DNA from: Roridomyces roridus
Lineage: Eukaryota > Basidiomycota > Agaricomycetes > Agaricales > Mycenaceae
NCBI GenBank assembly: GCA_029378245.1
Contig: JARKIF010000232.1
Coordinates: forward strand, 1 to 46,540
Reading direction: 5' to 3'
DNA: 46,540 nt
Below are positions 31,407 to 41,182 of this stretch, piece by piece. A program made the translations under genes and the position numbers. Within the stretch, counting starts at the first letter, position 1. Each line of letters opens with the position of its first letter. Below the pieces are notes generated by a model. It was not told the DNA's origin, did not search any database, and saw nothing but the letters and a program-made list of their open reading frames with translations.

Positions 31407-31988
31407 ATGGTTGGCCATTCTATCTCGTCGTACAAGCGGCCCTTGCTCACCTGCAACCCACACAGGCCGATAGCTCTGCACCCATTACCCTGCGCACGCG
31501 CAAATTCATCACCAACCGCCTCCTCGCCCGCCGTCAATTCGTCCTCGATGTCCTCCACCCCTCCCGTCCGAACGTCTCCAAGGCCGAGCTCTCCGAGAAG
31601 CTCGCCGCTCTGTACAAGACGGACAAAAACCGCGTCGTCACCTTTGGTTTCCGGACACAGTTTGGTGGTGGACGGAGCACGGGCTTTGCTCTGATTTACG
31701 ACGATGAGGCGTCCCAGAAAAAGTTCGAGCCTAAATACAGGCTGGTTCGCGTGCGTGTTGGCTCTCTTTTACTCGCGTGCATTCCCGCTCACGTCCATCA
31801 TCTCAGTCTGGCCTTGCCGCCAAGGTCGACAAGCCTTCACGCAAACTGCGGAAGGAGCGGAAGAACCGGGCCAAGAAGGTGCGCCCTCTACTTTTTCTTT
31901 CGTGTGGACCCGACACTGACTCGACCTTGACTCACAGTTCCGCGGCACCAAAAAGAGCAAGGCTGCCGATGCGCCCAAGAAGAAGTAG
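31407..31988 (+). CDS. RPS24: 40S ribosomal protein eS24 (RPS24)
   Basis: This is a structural protein of the small ribosomal subunit. Exon 1 is just the ATG (31407-31409). A 56-nt intron joins it to GCC, giving [20 protein letters not shown]. The conserved core continues [40 protein letters not shown] and [19 protein letters not shown]. Introns at 31751-31806 and 31879-31937 lead to a very basic tail ([16 protein letters not shown], then [16 protein letters not shown]). The total is 136 residues, normal for eS24. Confidence 0.98.
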
Positions 31989-32160
31989 ACGATGCTTCTT
32001 GTTGGTTTCTCGTTGGGGTTGTCTACCGCCGAAAATTAGGACACTGTATGCCATCCCTCCAATACATGCTTTCATGTCCCTGCTTTCCCGAAAACATTCA
32101 TTATGCGAAAACAAAAAGTACATGGGTATGATAGAGTGAATGGTGAATAGTGCCCGACAG

Positions 32161-33636
32161 CTAGAACCCCGACTTCTTGTGTATGATATCTGGATCTTCT
32201 TGGTACTCCTCAGCCGAGACCCACATCTGAAGAACGTTTAGAAGAACCGGGCACCAAAACATAATAGACGCGCACCTTCTTGAACGTGTTGAGACCAGCG
32301 AGAATAGAACCGCCAATCCAGGTCGAATATTTACGCTCTGGTGGGGCGTATATTCTGATCTTCACGTCCTTGAGCGAGAGTTTCTTGACTTCGTTTAGCA
32401 GGCGATCGCCAAAGCCTTCCAAACGGTCAGCACGAGAGGAAGAACGCCATGGCACGACCGACCTCTACATAGAGTGCTGCCGCCGCTGAGAACGATATTC
32501 GAGAAGAGGGACTTGCGCAAATCCAGATCCACGCGGTTGATCGAGTCGACGACGACCTGGTGGACACCAGCATATTCTTGTCCAATCAACTCGGGATTAA
32601 ACAGAATCTCTGGGGCCCGGAAGCGCTCAGCGCCAAGCTGCCACAAGGATGAGGGTCCAGGAACTCGAATTCTAGCAAAACGGCGTACCTGGACAACGTT
32701 TCCGTCGGGTAACCTGAACTCTTCCGTCCGTCCCTGTGCATCCTTCTCTTCCTTTGATGGGTTGAGAGCAACATAACAACACTTTTCTTTGATCGTCCGC
32801 ACTACCTCGCGCTCCGCCGTCGTGTGCAGGTGGTGGCCAGATTTACGAAGCAGCAGTTGTAGGTGGTCCGTGACGTCTCTGTGTAATCGTCGGATTCCGA
32901 CGCGTAATTGAAACGCAAATGCGCACCTTCCTGCTACGTCTACTCGCCGGATTGCGTGCGGCATGGAAAAGCCCTCGAATACAGGGACCGCATGTGTTAC
33001 ACCGTCGCCCGAGTCGATCACGATACCAGTCGTTCGTCCGGAGGAATACAATGATAATACGGCCTGCACCGAGGTGAACAAAGCAGGGACATTGAACGTG
33101 TCAAAGAATATCTGCGCCGCAACGTCTCGGTTACTCCGCGGGTTGAGTGGTGCCTCTGTTAACAGTACGGGGTGCTAGAGATCGTCATTAGGTCGCCAAG
33201 GAACGATTAGTAGGTAAAGCACCTCTTCACTCAGCGTCCCAAGTTCTTCCGCATAGACCCAATTCCATATACGCTCCATGTCGTCCCAGTCTGTAACGAT
33301 GCCGTGTTCCATGGGATATTTGATTTTGAGGAGGCCACGGAATTCTTGAGCTTTCTTTCCGATAAAAGTGTCGCCCTCGAGGGCACCGGCCATGACGCGA
33401 ACATGCTTTGGACGCCCAACACTACCACGTCTGAACGCTGCACGAAATAGAGAATGGAGGCACCCTACAAAGATGGAAAGAAACATTTCGGATGGTCCTG
33501 CCCCGCGAAACCAGCCTTGATAGTACCAGAACCCTGTCGCCAAGTATTAGTTTCGTGGCAGAATGAGATGAGGCATTTGTACGTTGTCAATTACCACCGG
33601 CTGGTTGGTCAGGACATCGTCGAATTCAGCAGACAT
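32161..33636 (-). CDS. ARP1: Actin-related protein ARP1 (centractin), dynactin filament subunit
   Basis: ARP1 forms the short filament of dynactin that binds dynein and cargo. The start at 33636 gives [18 protein letters not shown]. Two introns join it to [20 protein letters not shown] and [11 protein letters not shown], the ARP1 nucleotide-binding start. Further blocks are [57 protein letters not shown] and [14 protein letters not shown]. The last blocks are [20 protein letters not shown] and a C-terminus [11 protein letters not shown]. It has many short introns and about 380 residues, as usual. It starts 71 bp from the divergent gene at 33708. Confidence 0.97.
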
Positions 33637-33707
33637 GGACGCGAGGTGGAAAAAGAAAGCAAAGACGCGTCCGCGTTTGTTTCAATTTGCGCAACGCCTC
33701 TCATTCA

Positions 33708-34430
33708 ATGACCACAACTCTTCGCTGGCTCTTGCTCTTTTCTGCTCTTGTTACTGTCAATGCCGCTCTTCACAAATGGGAGGCGACCAATTTCTGCAAA
33801 TGTGCGCCCTCGCAAGCACTCGAAACACGGAATTCATCGCATTAACCAGGCATCTGCTTCGGCGCCAACTACACGATTCTCCACCTTGACGCACCGGACA
33901 CACCAAATCAACCCTGTCTCTCGTGTACGAAGCAATGGTGTCTAAACCAGAATCTACCGGTACAACAACGGCAACAGGCTAGTCTCCCTAGCTCAACTCT
34001 CTACAGATATGTCGCGGAGCTTCCATTGGGGACATTAATCCCGACACTGCGACTGGGAAAGAGGGGGACGTGGAGGCTCGCTGCTTTCGTACGTGACACC
34101 AGGTCAACGGTGCTTGTGGTCTCATATATGCAGAACGCGACTCGCCCCGAGACCAACTGGTCGTGACTATATTTCTCTTGACCGTCTTCGGTCTGCTGCT
34201 AGGCGCAGGAGTCAAGAGCCGAATGGTCAAGGCGGGCTTTACGGATACTCAGATACCTTGGGACGCTGGCCGCAGATGGTGGGATGTAAGCGACCTGCGT
34301 TCTGTCCCCTTTCTCGCACTGAACTTTCAAGTCATGGACACCCGGACAGGGAGGTCTTCCACGGTTCGGACGGAGCGCACCGCGAGACGAAATAAGGATG
34401 GGAGAGTATGCACCAGTCCGAGATTCGTAG
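33708..34430 (+). CDS. Conserved basidiomycete Cys-containing single-pass membrane protein
   Basis: The function is unknown. After a signal peptide (MTTTLRWLLLFSALVTVNAA), the lumenal part carries cysteines in FCKCICFGANYTILHL, PCLSCTKQWCLNQNLP and ICRGASIGDINPDTATGKEG. Next come DVEARCFQRDSPRDQ, one membrane helix (VVTIFLLTVFGLLLGAG) and a basic cytosolic tail ending MGEYAPVRDS. Introns at 33802-33849, 33960-34006, 34089-34133 and 34286-34331 each restore conserved-looking joins (CKC|ICF, LP|ICRG, CF|QRDS) and give 178 residues. The spaced cysteines imply disulphides in the secretory pathway. I recall similar unnamed proteins across fungi but no characterised member. Confidence 0.75.
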
Positions 34431-34468
34431 CAGTTTGTACCAATACCATTTTGTATTCGTACCACAAC

Positions 34469-34883
34469 ATGGGTTCACTATGCTCCAAGGCGTCCTCGTA
34501 TGAAGGTTCGAGTCCATTGCGCTACTTGGCAGATTCCATTGCGCTCATGCCGTCTGTCTGAAGGCGGGCACACTGTACTGGGGTCTTCCGCGGACGGCCC
34601 ACCACCTGCAAGGCCCGAGGACCCCCGAACAGCGATGTTACAGGCGGCAGAGGCTCGATTGCAGGCGGTGAGTGTCCTGGTTGACCCAAGACCACGCATC
34701 CGAGCTGAGCTTCCTGGCAGAACAAGTCCAGGGGTGCCCCGAGGCAAGGCGCTCTGGCTGAGCAGGCAGCCAAGCCGTTGAAGAGGGAACCCGAGCCGAG
34801 ACAAGAGGAGAGACTAGTGGTGAGCAATACGTCTTCACAGGGCACTCTGGGCACTCATTCGGGCTGCCATATAGTGGGACTGA
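34469..34883 (+). CDS. Small putative N-myristoylated protein (82 residues)
   Basis: Four exons (34469-34505, 34564-34667, 34721-34819, 34875-34883) encode MGSLCSKASSYEGGHTVLGS and a Pro/Ala-rich, charged remainder ending PRQEERLVWD. MGSxCSK at the N-terminus is a classic N-myristoylation and palmitoylation signal (Gly2, Cys5), so membrane anchoring is likely. The middle (DPRTAMLQAAEARLQANKSR then GAPRQGALAEQAAKP) is probably one amphipathic helix. The last exon is only nine bases, TGG GAC TGA. The layout recalls the small VCP-interacting protein type, but this is not proven. It sits 38 bp after the previous stop and 64 bp before GPI2. Confidence 0.7.
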
Positions 34884-34907
34884 GTAGTAGGGGACATCAA
34901 ATTGAAC

Positions 34908-34955
34908 ATGTAGTAATTCAACCTTTCTTCGCATCATTCCATGTCGAATGCCTGA
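34908..34955 (+). promoter_or_regulatory. Upstream start codons before GPI2
   Basis: The 64 bp between the small gene and GPI2 contain a minimal start-stop ATG-TAG at 34908-34913. They also contain a four-codon frame ATG TCG AAT GCC TGA at 34941-34955 that overlaps the GPI2 ATG (34948). If transcribed on the GPI2 mRNA, both would affect initiation. Confidence 0.45.
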
Positions 34956-36071
34956 CGACTCCGAGTCGCACAAGATACTCTGGAAAAGACACGAGAATCG
35001 ACCAGATAATTATGTATCGCCGTCCTTTCTCAAATCTTTGCGCACGAATGGTAGCAGCTCACAGCGAACCTCGAGCTCTTCTTTCTCACGCGATTCTAGA
35101 CAACTTCAGACCGTACACCTACTGGCCGCTCGTGCTCCTTGCTTGTGCATTGACCCAGCACCTCGCGACCATCTTCATCTTTGTCTCGGTCTTTGTACGA
35201 CTGAAAGAGAATTACCTGAACCCGCGCATTCTCGTTTGGACATCAGTCGGCTGCTTTTTAACAGGCTATCTCTTCTGGGAACTCCTTGACCGGACAGGCC
35301 TCAGCCATGAGCATTGGCGTGCCAATCGTAGGTTGCCCTTGAGTTGAGGTCCCCATTATAATCACCTCGCAGGCGTCAAGGCCTTGAAGTCGTCCATTTT
35401 AATATTTCTCGCCCTCATGTCCTTGTCCCCGGTTCTCAGAACTCTGACCGCAGCAACCTCGTCAGACTCTATCTGGGCCCTATCAGCCACTCTGTTCGCC
35501 CTCAACGCTCTTCTCGCGGACTATAGCTCGCTTTCTCCATTCAACGCGGTGGTCCACGAGAGGTCCGTCCACCGCTACAAACTCTGTATCAGGCTTTAAC
35601 CGTTTCAGAATAGGCTCACCTCGGTACTATCCATGAATGCCGCTATTTCAGCGTCCGTGGTCCTCGCGTCGCGCTTGGCCAACGATGTGGCGGTATTCGC
35701 CCTCATCCTCTTTTCGGTCCAAGCGTTCGCTCTATTCCCTCGACTGCGCCACCGGCTAGGGGTGAGTGTACGATACCTCTTCCTACGAGCATCTAATGCC
35801 GCATTCAGTCATGCCCGCCGGTTTTTCAAGTCGCATTCACCTTGATTCTCTCCTGTCTTTCCATCATCGTCACCATGCCGCTCTCGCGCACCGTTACTTG
35901 GATTTACTCTGCTGTGCAATTTGGAGTGACTTTTCTCGCCCCAGCGGTCCTTGTTTGGGCACAAAAGTTTAAAAAGTACGTCCGTCATTCTACCGCACGC
36001 AGGAATGTCCTTACGGTACTCGCAGTGAAATCCGGGGACCATGGGACGTGGCGATACCCAAAGTTAACTGA
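34948..36071 (+). CDS. GPI2: GPI-GlcNAc transferase complex subunit GPI2 (PIG-C)
   Basis: GPI2 is a membrane subunit of the ER complex that starts GPI-anchor synthesis by adding GlcNAc to phosphatidylinositol. The start gives MPDDSESHKILWKRHENRPD then NYVSPSFLKSL. The first intron joins RTN to DNFRPYTYWPLVLLACALTQ, followed by HLATIFIFVSVFVRLKE and LNPRILVWTSVGCFLTGY, all typical of GPI2. Later exons hold further hydrophobic helices (NAAISASVVLASRLANDVAV and FALILFSVQAFALFP). The final exon is read as KFKNEIRGPWDVAIPKVN, the conserved PIG-C C-terminus, with a stop at 36069-36071. About six to eight membrane segments are visible. The size of around 300 residues fits. Confidence 0.95.
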
Positions 36072-36259
36072 TCGTGTGCAGATTCGATCCATCAAGTAAT
36101 TACATTGAAAGCGAATGGGTACCAAGATAGCAAGACAATATACAGGCTATGATACACTATGAAACAGGCGGGTGGGCGACGCAGATTAAGATGTGTAAGT
36201 TCTACAATGTTCAAAACAACCAGGTTCTCTGTCCGTCCCGAGCCGAGGGATCCACCACG

Positions 36260-37645
36260 TCATGATTCGTCACTCTCCTCCGTTCGCTGCCTCTTCGAAC
36301 TAGACGGCACCCCCATTTCGATGCCTCGCGCTTCCAGCACGTCGAACGCTGTCTTGGCTGGTCCGTCAGCTGTCTTTTTAGTTCGCGCTCGTGTCCTTCG
36401 CAGCGCCCCAAAAGCCTGTGCCTTAATGACAGCGAGGGTTCCCGAAAGTGGGGGTGCGCCGGAAGGAGAGGTCGAACGCGAGTGGGCTGCAAGCACCGAA
36501 CCACGGCGTCGACGAGAATGGGAGATCGAGTCTCCGTCGCTGTGAGGCGAACCACTGTCGCTGATGGCGAGCGGAGGGAGAATGGACATGGGTCGATCGC
36601 CCGCCGAGGAATCGGCTCTGCGGCTTCCTAGTCTGTATCGCACGGCGTCACTGCCGGGACCAGACAAGGACACCTCCGCATGAAGATCGGGACGGGGATT
36701 CGAATTGCGGCGATACTCGAATTCGGTTCGCTCAGCGCCGTCTGGAAAAGTGAATTGGAACGGGGGTCGTCATGGACGCGGAGGAAGGAGCAGTGCTGGT
36801 TGGGGACATGGATCGGCTGCCTGGAAAGACGTATGGCGCCGAGTCTAGACTGCTCACGGGCACTTTGTGGTCTTCGCTATACCGCGTGGAAAAGGAGGTG
36901 ACGGAGAGTTCCGACGAGTTGAGCGACGGAGACTCGGTGAAACTCGGGGAGTTGTTGGAATGGGTGCTGGGAGAGGGACCGGATTCTGCGCTTTGCGACC
37001 AAGCGTGATCGCGGTGGCCATACGAATATGACCCGTACTTGGCGCGATGGGCCAGAGCGTGGGGCGAGGAGTCGCTGGCGTCGCCTGCGTAGGATAAGGA
37101 TGGAGAGTGGGTATAGCTGCCAGCAGCATTGTACGGCCCGTTGCAAATGGCCCGATCGTCATGCGATCCGTAGGCCATGTGCTCGGAACTGTACAACTGG
37201 GATGAACCAATGTTGCCGTTGAGGATCGGCTGGGGAAGGGGAGGCAGTTCGTCGTTCTCGCCGCCGCTCTTTCTTTGCCAAAGGGCTCGCCAGAACTTTT
37301 CGCGCTCGCGATACTCGTGTCGTAGACCGGCGTTTTGTTGGCGCAGCTCCTGAGCTTCAGAGCGGGCTTCGCGACAAGAGTCCTGGAGTTGCAAAACGAC
37401 GCTCTCTAGACTCGTCACTGACGACAAAAGCTAAGCTTGATCGCAAAAATAGATAGAAAACCGCGTACCGGTCTCTTCAAGTGTAGCTATGTAATTCGCT
37501 CTACAAGCCGGAGGTTAAAAATCTTCTCTGATCGTTGAAACCTGTACGCGTACCTGCGCGCCCGAAAAGCAGCCTGAGCGTCCGCATTCTTTTTCTTCCT
37601 GAGAGCAATGTCGGCCGCTCGTTCTGCCTCGGTGTTTTTGGGCAT
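36260..37645 (-). CDS. bZIP transcription factor
   Basis: The first exon starts MPKNTEAERAADIALRKKKN and continues ADAQAAFRARR. Two introns join ANYIATLEET and VTSLESVVLQLQDSCREARS, giving a basic region plus leucine zipper of the basidiomycete type (N-x-DAQAAFRARR). The rest is Ser/Pro/Tyr-rich (SPSLSYAGDASDSSPHALAH and similar) and probably an activation region. A C-terminal block ISGTLAVIKAQAFGALRRTR-like (here LSGTLAVIKAQAFGALRRTR), then KTAFDVLEARGIEMGVPSS, appears conserved. Near 36766 the frame must shift by one base within ACCCCCG to connect MTTP to FQFTFPDGAERTEFEYRR. I suspect a base-run error, and an intron with a weak donor is the alternative. The gene is convergent with GPI2, 188 bp apart. 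Confidence 0.88.
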
Positions 37646-38122
37646 GGTGGGGATTAAGGAGAGAATTATTCGTAGGGTATTTACGCGCTGGTTCAAGTCG
37701 ATGCGTGGCGTGAAAGCGGGAACGTGTCCGAAGGCGTGGGGCGGATAGAGATGCGGATATTAAGCGCGCTACGTTCTGAATGGCAGCAAACCAACGCGTC
37801 GAGATCGAGAAGGAGAGAGACCACGGTCCAAAGACGCGAGCAGAAACGCGGAAAGGAGTTGTGGAGCGCGACCAGTACGAAGAAGAGGCAAAGGAGCGGG
37901 CATGGGTCGTCCTTTTATAAGCATGGTAGGAAGAGGAATCTCGAACCCGGCCACGAGGAGGGCGCTTTTTTCCAAGCCGCGGCCTTCAGTTTTGATAACT
38001 TAAGATTGTGTGTGGCGCCTCGCATTCTCGAAGGTTGCTGTCAGGACTGAGGCACAAAGACAACAAACAACAAGAACAAAATTCTTTTCAAATTCCACGG
38101 AGTGACGGAGCTAGGGGCGTTT
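37646..38122. promoter_or_regulatory. bZIP promoter and APC4 3' flank
   Basis: These 477 bp hold no gene that I can support. On the - strand a strong TATA box TTATAAAAGG (37920-37911) lies 266 bp before the bZIP start codon. It implies a leader of about 230 bases that contains no upstream ATG. The long leader is unusual among its compact neighbours. Confidence 0.55.
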
Positions 38123-41100
38123 TCACTCATCTCCATCCTCTCCTTCCGCGTCTGCCTCGAGATCGAGCGTTTCCATGTTCGTACCCTGTCCATCAAGCAC
38201 ACACGCCACCCTCCTTCCAACACGACCGTTCAGCGCCATCGACACAGGTCCAGATCCGCCATATGCCAATTCTCGTCGTCCCTTAATCGACAGCGGTATC
38301 GAGGCAAGCTGGAATCAACCATCAGCACATGCCCCAGGCCGCTGCGGGTGAAATCTACCTGGCCTTGTTCCCAGAGTTCCATTGCCCGCCGCATCAAATC
38401 TTCCCGTGTGGATGTACTTACATACTCGCCGGCGTCCAGCTCTTGGTACTCGAGTTGGCTGTAGTCCATTGTCGCTATAACCGCTCCCCCTAATCACGAT
38501 CAGCAAGGGCTTATACGCTGTCTTCAAGCCTACCGGGCTCATTACGAATCCGGTAAACAATTACGAGGGACGCGTCGTCGAAGAATTGGGTGTCCAAGAT
38601 CTCGAGATGAGCTGGCCCTGTCTGCGCTTCTTGTTCCGCGGGAAGCGTTCCATCGAGAAGCACAACGCCAACGGAGAGAGGCAATTGCGAAGGCGAAGGC
38701 TTACCGCCGAAGCGGACTCGTGCTAGACACACTAAACAGGAAGGTGCCCCTTGAGCTGTTGCCACGTCTCGAGGCAGAATCAGCTCAACTCACAGAAGGT
38801 CCGATTTGGCGGAGCGTTTGAGATATACATTGCAAGATATTGCACATTTTCCTCGTCCTTTGCTCCGATCTAGGTATGGCAATCCAGTTCCTCGGGTTGA
38901 TGAACGCACCTCGTTCTCAGCCAAAATCGTCCGGTCGCGGATGGAAATGGGCTCTGATGGTGCTGGCCTCACTTGGGTCGCCTGGCCGCTGCCGGAAACC
39001 AACGCAGAACGCGAGGTGGCTCCGGCTGCACCGTCGAACACTCGCTGACATTTCGAGGCTAACTCCTGCACTAGGGCATCGAGGTTTCGATCCAGATGAT
39101 TTAATTCATTTTGCGTGGTAGTCTAGCAAATATTAGCTAGACGGAAAAAAAGAAATACTTTCCACGCACCACTTGCCACTTGGTCTGACCGACTGCGGCC
39201 CAAGCTTGTTCGATCGCAGTGTGGAGATCGGGGCTACCATCCACGATGCCGAGTTCTCGCGTGTTGAATTGAGGGACGGGCCCCATGAACCACTTATCCA
39301 AGGAACTGACGACCAAACCGGAAATCAGATAATTGTTCACCTCCAACACATCGTGACGAATCGAAGCATGAAAGTCGTTTGGTGCAGCAGCTGCGGCCGT
39401 TTCTGATACGCAAATGAGAAAGGGTCGGTGAGCCACCTATATCGAGCATACCGGCACGGAGCCATGTTATAAACTCTTTGAAACGGGACAGTTCCCGGCG
39501 AGCCACAGCAGCCAGCCAACTGGATATGAAGATTGCGCGGCTCGTTAGATCCAGGCACATCTCGAGGTCGTTAGTTGCAAGCTGGAATGGGGTGTATTGA
39601 GGCCTTTGCGAGTCGATGAGAATCCGCCGCGGTCTGTAAGGATGACTCTTACAGTTGGGACCATCCGAAACCTCTTCCAATACGAGATGAAGTCGTTGAC
39701 ATGCAGGTGCGACCCGTTTTTCAGAAAAGTCGCGCAACTTGACGAGGGCTTCTGTGACTGATGTTTCCCACTTTTGAATGCCCTGGCGGAATGTCAGCGA
39801 CTCGACGGGTAAACAGACGATGTCCACACACTCTCTCGCTCATCTGCTCACTGCTGCCGAGGAAATCCGAGAGGGTTTCCGAAGCTCGGCCAGTCAGTAG
39901 AAGACAAGTAAGATCCAGAATGGCGGTCGGGTCCTGCTCTGAAATAAAGTCGGAAAAAGGAAGAATGGAATGGAAGGACATACGACCAAACTGCTCCCTT
40001 TGCCTAGTCTCCAAAGCTAATATCCACTTGGGACCCAGCTCTCGAGCGCCGCTGAGACTTTCTGAACCAAACCAAACGGCTCGCATCTCTTTGATGACCC
40101 TGGTGCAGTACCATACCAGCTCCCGGGCGCTCGAAGACAGCCGCGCCATATCTCGTATCTCGCGGTCGCCGAGCATGGGAAGCTGAACATACACGGGAGG
40201 CAGACATGTGAAGCCGTTGCTGTCCTGAGGGTGAACAAAGAAGATGGGCCGCTTTGGGTGCTTGATTAACGAGGGGATGGCCGCGCGAGAACCAAGAGAT
40301 ATACAGCCCAAGCCATAACTTCCGTCGAGAAAACCATGGATTTGGCCAACATCGTCCGCGATGACGAGAATGCTATCCACGTTGGCGTCGTCCGCAACAT
40401 CATTGATAGGGTCAAGCGGCTTGGTGGAGGAACTCATGGAGGCGACTCTCGGGTCAAGGTTCAATGTTGGCCAGTTCTTGATTACATCCGGCACGGACGA
40501 CCGGGGGTTGGATCTCGTGTGCGAGCCTTGAAATGCAAAAAGATCAGTCGCACTAGGACACCTTGAGTATGTATAGTACTACTGGGCCTTGTGTACTGAC
40601 GTGAGTTTCTGGGATTCTTCCTGCAAACTGTCCAGCAGCGGCAGTGTTCGAAGAATGGAATGAGACGTCCCGGGCTTGAAAGTGAATTCAATACGCTGCT
40701 TGTGAAACGAGAATTCAACGCACAATCAAGCCATTCCGCTTCAAGATATCGGGTATTGCCTTGACGGTGACGCTCTTTTCAGTCTTGAACCACCAAATGT
40801 CTGTGATTCGTGAGGACGCGTCGGACGAAACTGACACAGCAAGGGTGCGTTCTTCGTGACCGTCTTGAACAGAGTGCAGCGTAACTCGAGGAGGGTCATG
40901 GGCGACAGCTATGCTCTGTCCATCAGGACTCCACGCGATGCCGACGATCTGCTCGCTGCTCTTGTCGTCTGTGCCAACGTCTACCTCCCAGGTCTTGGTG
41001 CCCTGCATCTTCCAGAGACTCATGCGATCTCGGCCGCCGAGCCGAGAAATGAGGACGAGCAAGTCTTTGTCTGGACAGCATGCCGAGGCCACCAGTCTGC

Positions 41101-41149
41101 ACGACGCCAAGGGCAGATGTACTGCTGCGAGAGTAGAGAAAGACTGCAT
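38123..41149 (-). CDS. APC4: Anaphase-promoting complex subunit 4 (APC4)
   Basis: APC4 is a structural subunit of the APC/C ubiquitin ligase, bridging APC1 and APC5. It begins MQSFSTLAAVHLPLASCRLV, then LLVLISRLGGRDRMSLWKM and QIVGIAWSPDGQSIAVAHDP, the N-terminal WD40 domain typical of the family. The helical APC4 domain follows (WLAAVARRELSRFKEFITWL, SGLVVSSLDKWFMGPVPQF). The last exon is not in the frame that ends at 38230. An intron near 38361-38312 joins EQGQ to LASIPLSIKGRRELAYGGSG and continues VSMALNGRVGRRVACVLDGQ to a stop at 38123-38125. That ending matches the usual fungal APC4 C-terminus. Its start lies only 33 bp after the DRS1 stop on the same strand. Confidence 0.92.
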
Positions 41150-41182
41150 GAAACACGATCACGTGTGATGTATTACAACCGA

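Noticed and set aside
38230..38469. APC4 ending at 38230
   Set aside because: This frame loses the conserved C-terminal GRVGRRVACVLDG block. An intron at about 38361-38312 leads to the better ending at 38123.
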